Positions 61,083-64,000 of a stretch of DNA of 64,000 bases are shown piece by piece. A program made the translations under genes and the position numbers. The stretch spans positions 1-64,000 of the forward strand of contig NZ_VUKD01000002.1 of NCBI RefSeq assembly GCF_009193155.1, in the 5' to 3' direction. The notes under the pieces are model-generated. The model ran no database searches. It worked only from the letters and a program-made list of their open reading frames with translations, and was not told the origin of the DNA. Numbering within the stretch: position 1 is the first letter of the stretch; each line of letters starts with the position of its first letter. This DNA is from Georgenia subflava (GTDB lineage: Bacteria; Actinomycetota; Actinomycetes; Actinomycetales; Actinomycetaceae).

Positions 61083-61131
61083 CGGAGGTGGAAAGAACGT
61101 CCGGACAGTCCTGACGTTCTTTCCACCTCCG
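61083..61131. terminator. Very long near-perfect palindrome after clpB
   Basis: Arms of 19 bases (61083-61101 and 61113-61131) are perfectly complementary. The 11-base centre contains GGAC-A-GTCC, so the whole 49 bases are a palindrome with one mismatch pair. It lies 80 bases after the clpB stop. A transcription terminator is the simplest reading, although there is no U-tract. Confidence 0.75.
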
Positions 61132-61292
61132 CGGCGGCCGGCGAGGGTCTGCCGCCGCCGCACTGTCGCAGCACCTTTCGGTGACCGCGAGCCATCTGCC
61201 GCCGAATACCGTCTCTCGGACACGTCCGCCGCACTCGGTCCCGGGTCGTCGCCGAGCGGCTCCTCACCCCGAGCTCGTGGCAGGCTGAGGGC

Positions 61293-62108
61293 GTGGATCC
61301 CTTCGAATCGCTGCGCGAGCTGGACTTTCCCGTCGGCGTGGTCGTCACCGACTCGGTCGACGCCGTCGCCCACTACGGCGACACCACCACCCCCTACCGG
61401 TGGGCGTCGGTGACCAAGCTGCTGTCGGCGACCGCCACCCTGGTCGCCGTCGAGCGCGGGATGGTGCGCCTCGACGAGGCCGCTGGCCCGGACGGCGCCA
61501 CCGTGCGCCACCTCCTCGCGCACGCCTCCGGCGTCCCCTTCGACTCCGGCGCGACCCTGTCCGAGCCGGGGCGGCGGCGCGTGTACTCCAACCTCGGGAT
61601 CGAGCTGCTCGCCGAGCACGTGGCCGACGCCGTCGGCACGGACTTCACCGGCTGGGTCGAGGAGACCGTCGTCGACCCGCTCGGGATGTCCACCGTGCTG
61701 ATCGAGGGGTCGCCGGCCCACGGGGCGACCGGCTCCGCCGAGGACCTCGCCGTGCTCGGCCGCGAGCTGCTGAACCCGACGCTGCTCGGCCGCGAGCTCT
61801 ACGAGGAGGCCACGTCGGTGGTCTTCCCTGGGCTGTCGGGCGTGCTGCCCGGCTACGGGCGTCAGGAGCACAACGACTGGGGGCTCGGCTTCGAGATCCG
61901 CGACCACAAGTCCCCGCACTGGACCGGTCAGAACTCCTCCCCGCGCACGTTCGGCCACTTCGGCCAGTCCGGCAGCTTCCTGTGGGTCGACCCGGAGGTC
62001 CACCTGTCCACCGCGTTCCTCGGCTCCGAGCCCTTCGGTGACTGGGCCGTCGAGGCGTGGCCACCGCTGACCGACGCGATCCTCGCCCAGCACGCGCCGC
62101 TGGGCTGA
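61293..62108 (+). CDS. Serine hydrolase, beta-lactamase/PBP fold
   Basis: A 271-residue protein of the class C beta-lactamase-like family (PF00144). Catalytic SxxK is in WASVTKLLSA, the YxN motif is in VYSNLGIELL, and the third motif is near HFGQSGSFLW. It has no signal peptide, so it is cytoplasmic and more likely an esterase or peptidase than a drug-resistance enzyme. It is shorter than typical family members. GTG start. Convergent with the septum-formation-like gene. Confidence 0.88.
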   Translation: MDPFESLRELDFPVGVVVTDSVDAVAHYGDTTTPYRWASVTKLLSATATLVAVERGMVRLDEAAGPDGATVRHLLAHASGVPFDSGATLSEPGRRRVYSNLGIELLAEHVADAVGTDFTGWVEETVVDPLGMSTVLIEGSPAHGATGSAEDLAVLGRELLNPTLLGRELYEEATSVVFPGLSGVLPGYGRQEHNDWGLGFEIRDHKSPHWTGQNSSPRTFGHFGQSGSFLWVDPEVHLSTAFLGSEPFGDWAVEAWPPLTDAILAQHAPLG

Positions 62109-62143
62109 GCTGGCGGACGTCGGCCCGCGGAGGACGGCGCGGC

Positions 62144-62923
62144 TCAGCGGGTCTGGAGCGTGCCCTCGGCGAGACTCCCCATCAGGTCGCGGCCGGTGGT
62201 GTCGACGATGACGCACCGTGCGAACGTCACGCCCTGGTCCCACGCCGTGGCGTCCGGGGCGATCGTGGCGACGCCGATGCCGGAGGCGTCCACGGCCGGC
62301 GGGAGCATCTCGTTCGCGGTGCCGAGGCACAGGTCCTCGGCGACGGCGAGCACCTCGTCCTGGCCCGGGTAGTCCCCGTCGAGACCGACCTCGGCGAACG
62401 TCTCGGCCTGGTGCCACTGCGCGCAGTCCACGAGCTCCACGACGCCCTGGCCGCCGTCGAGGTCCAGCGCGCAGTCGCCGACGGCCATGGCGCCGATCGG
62501 CACCTGGCCGGTCCGGCCGCCGTCCGCGTCGGGGTCGATCGCGGACAGCGCGGCGGCCATCGCGGTGAGGATGAACAGCGTCAGCGCGAGGGTCGAGAGC
62601 GCACCGACGATCATGGCCGCGATGCCTGGACCGGTGGGACCGTTGCCCCGCCTGGCCTTGGTGTAGGAGATCGCGCCGAGGACGACGCCGAGCGGGCCGA
62701 GCGGCACCGCGACCGGGATCGCGACGACGCCGAGCGTGCGGCCCGCGGCCGTCGAGGGGCGCTGGTAGGGCATCGAGTTGAAGGGCTGCCCCGAGCCGAA
62801 CGACTGCCCGTACGGGCGGGGCGCCGTGCCGACCGCGCCCTGGTGAGCCTGGCCGTACGCCGGGTACGGCCCGGCCGGGTCGCCGGGCAGGCCGGGCGAC
62901 GGCGGACGGGGCGGACGGCTCAT
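62144..62923 (-). CDS. DUF4190/septum-formation-like membrane protein
   Basis: A 259-residue protein. A Pro/Gly/Tyr-rich cytoplasmic start (about 1-60) is followed by two helices of the DUF4190 type (VVAIPVAVPLGPLGVVLGAI and AAMIVGALSTLALTLFILTA), then an extracellular domain with four Cys in the pattern of the septum-formation family (VGDCALDL, VDCAQWHQAETF, DLCLG, FARCVI). The ATG at 62923 has aaggtg upstream. Function unknown; such proteins often carry envelope roles. Confidence 0.8.
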   Translation of the reverse strand: MSRPPRPPSPGLPGDPAGPYPAYGQAHQGAVGTAPRPYGQSFGSGQPFNSMPYQRPSTAAGRTLGVVAIPVAVPLGPLGVVLGAISYTKARRGNGPTGPGIAAMIVGALSTLALTLFILTAMAAALSAIDPDADGGRTGQVPIGAMAVGDCALDLDGGQGVVELVDCAQWHQAETFAEVGLDGDYPGQDEVLAVAEDLCLGTANEMLPPAVDASGIGVATIAPDATAWDQGVTFARCVIVDTTGRDLMGSLAEGTLQTR

Positions 62924-62957
62924 GAGGCGCACCTTACCGGCGGGCCCAGGTCCGCCC

Positions 62958-63737
62958 TCAGGCGAGATCGACGATCACGGGCACGTGGTCGCTCGCACCC
63001 CTGCCCTTGCGCTCGTCGCGGTCGATCTGCGCGCCGACGACGTGCGCGGCGAGCTCGGGGGAAGCCTGCACCAGGTCGATGCGCATGCCCTCGTTCCGCG
63101 GGAACCGCAGCTTCTGGTAGTCCCAGTAGGTGAACTGGGTGACGTGGGCGCGGGTGACCTCGGTGAAGCCGACGTCCTCGAACGCCCGGAAGGCCTCGCG
63201 CTCCGGCGCGGAGACGTGGGTGGCGCCGTCGAACTTGGACATGTCCCACACGTCCTCGTCCCGCGGGGCGATGTTCCAGTCGCCGACGAGGGCGATCTGC
63301 GCGTCCGGGTCCTTCACCACCCAGTCGCCCGCCGCGTGCCGCAGGGCCTCGAGCCACTGCAGCTTGTAGGTGTAGTGCGGGTCGGAGACGGTGCGGCCGT
63401 TGGGCACGTACAGGCTCCACACGCGCACACCGTCGCAGGTCACCCCCAGGGCGCGGGCCTCCTCGGCTGCCGGGTCGCCCCAGGTCGGCATGCCCGGAAA
63501 CCCGATCTCGACGTCGCTGACGCCCACCCGGGAGGCCACGGCCACGCCGTTCCACTGGCTCAGACCGTGGGTGACGACCTCGTAGCCTGCCGCCTCGAAG
63601 GCCAGGAGAGGGAACTGGTCGTCGCGGCACTTCGTCTCCTGCATCGCGAGGACGTCGGTGCCCGACCGGTCGAGGAACGCCAGCACCCGATCCAGGCGCG
63701 TACGGATGGAGTTCACGTTCCAGGTCGCCAGTCGCAT
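62958..63737 (-). CDS. xth: Exodeoxyribonuclease III
   Basis: A 259-residue AP endonuclease/exonuclease. Family motifs are ATWNVNSIRTRL, the metal-binding Glu in AMQETK, GDWNIAPRDEDVWD, and the final ASDHVPVIVDL with the catalytic Asp-His. It cleaves abasic sites in base-excision repair and trims 3' ends. Length is normal. The ATG at 63737 is the conserved start. Divergent from the SDR gene at the window's right edge. Confidence 0.95.
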   Translation of the reverse strand: MRLATWNVNSIRTRLDRVLAFLDRSGTDVLAMQETKCRDDQFPLLAFEAAGYEVVTHGLSQWNGVAVASRVGVSDVEIGFPGMPTWGDPAAEEARALGVTCDGVRVWSLYVPNGRTVSDPHYTYKLQWLEALRHAAGDWVVKDPDAQIALVGDWNIAPRDEDVWDMSKFDGATHVSAPEREAFRAFEDVGFTEVTRAHVTQFTYWDYQKLRFPRNEGMRIDLVQASPELAAHVVGAQIDRDERKGRGASDHVPVIVDLA

Positions 63738-63777
63738 GCCGTGAACGCTACCCGGCACCCCCCTTACGCTGACGTCC

Positions 63778-64000
63778 ATGGGAACCGCACTCGTCACGGG
63801 CGCCACCTCCGGCATCGGGCTGGAGCTGGCCTGGCAGCTGGCGACGTCTCGGCACCGCCTCGTGCTCGTGGCCCGCTCGGCCGACCGGCTCGAGAAGGTG
63901 GCCCACCAGATCCGCTCGGCGGCCGCCGTCAAGGTCGAGGTCCTCCCCGCCGACCTGTCGACCCGGGCCGGCCGGGACGCCGTCGTCGACCGGATCCGCC
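63778..64000 (+). CDS. SDR-family oxidoreductase, 5' part only
   Basis: The first 74 codons of a short-chain dehydrogenase, cut by the window edge. It begins MGTALVTGATSGIGLELAWQ, the NAD(P)-binding TGxxxGIG motif, and continues LVLVARSADRLEKVAHQIR and VLPADLSTRAG, the usual second strand and adenine-binding Asp. The catalytic Tyr-Lys lies outside the window. The substrate is not determined. Confidence 0.9.
   Translation, partial: MGTALVTGATSGIGLELAWQLATSRHRLVLVARSADRLEKVAHQIRSAAAVKVEVLPADLSTRAGRDAVVDRIR

Noticed and set aside
61083-61131. Terminal inverted repeats of an insertion sequence
   Set aside because: Only 11 bases separate the arms and there is no transposase nearby.

Overview
The window reads as chromosome of a very GC-rich actinobacterium. 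Third codon positions are almost always G or C, GTG starts are common, and ATGA/GTGA overlaps couple many genes. It carries actinobacterial markers: WhiB7, CarD, a SigJ-type sigma factor, HspR with HAIR operators, and two small MT0933-like proteins. A Micrococcales genome of the Cellulomonas/Georgenia kind is my guess from gene content, not a demonstrated placement. I see no rRNA, tRNA, CRISPR array, prophage or intact insertion sequence.

Region by region. 318-4615: a small DUF4235 membrane protein, then a TPP riboswitch and a three-gene thiamine ABC transporter. 4697-12065: mixed housekeeping genes, including a GNAT, a stand-alone family A DNA polymerase, a monooxygenase, a VOC protein, an acetyltransferase/AhpD-like pair, a VapBC-like toxin-antitoxin pair with its operator, and a lipase maturation factor. 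12374-17469: a metal/redox block with an HMA metallochaperone, a P1B ATPase, a cupin, a flavin disulfide reductase and a Cys-cluster/pentapeptide-repeat protein. 17414-19315: an SDR gene divergent from sigJ, the classic ECF41 arrangement. 19397-28742: GNAT, winged-helix protein, rhomboid-like protein, luciferase-like oxidoreductase, flavodoxin, large LuxR regulator, CarD and a HAD phosphatase.

28826-33706: a parDE pair, then dnaK-grpE-dnaJ-hspR behind two HAIR sites. A third HAIR precedes clpB at 58358, so one HspR circuit controls both chaperone loci. 33767-37999: a small unknown gene, a gene remnant, HIT protein, S9 peptidase and an alpha/beta hydrolase. 38216-49649: an eleven-gene minus-strand cluster in which a Liv-type ABC transporter is followed by acyl-CoA ligase, TetR, 3-hydroxybutyrate dehydrogenase, hydrolase, CoA-transferase A/B and thiolase. 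Nine junctions are 4-base overlaps, one is a 1-base overlap, and only one has a gap. A sigma-70-like promoter with a palindromic operator lies in front. I read it as an uptake-to-acetyl-CoA pathway for 3-hydroxybutyrate, acetoacetate or a related acid.

50022-64000: EamA exporter, two MT0933-like proteins around an amidase, a Pro-rich small protein, a secreted PGRP/amidase with five FG-GAP-like repeats, whiB7 divergent from a tetR gene, clpB, a serine hydrolase, a septum-formation-like membrane protein, exodeoxyribonuclease III and the start of an SDR gene. A feature running through the whole window is GC-rich tandem repeats with units of 18 to 72 bp in intergenic spacers and one gene tail, plus several very stable perfect hairpins.
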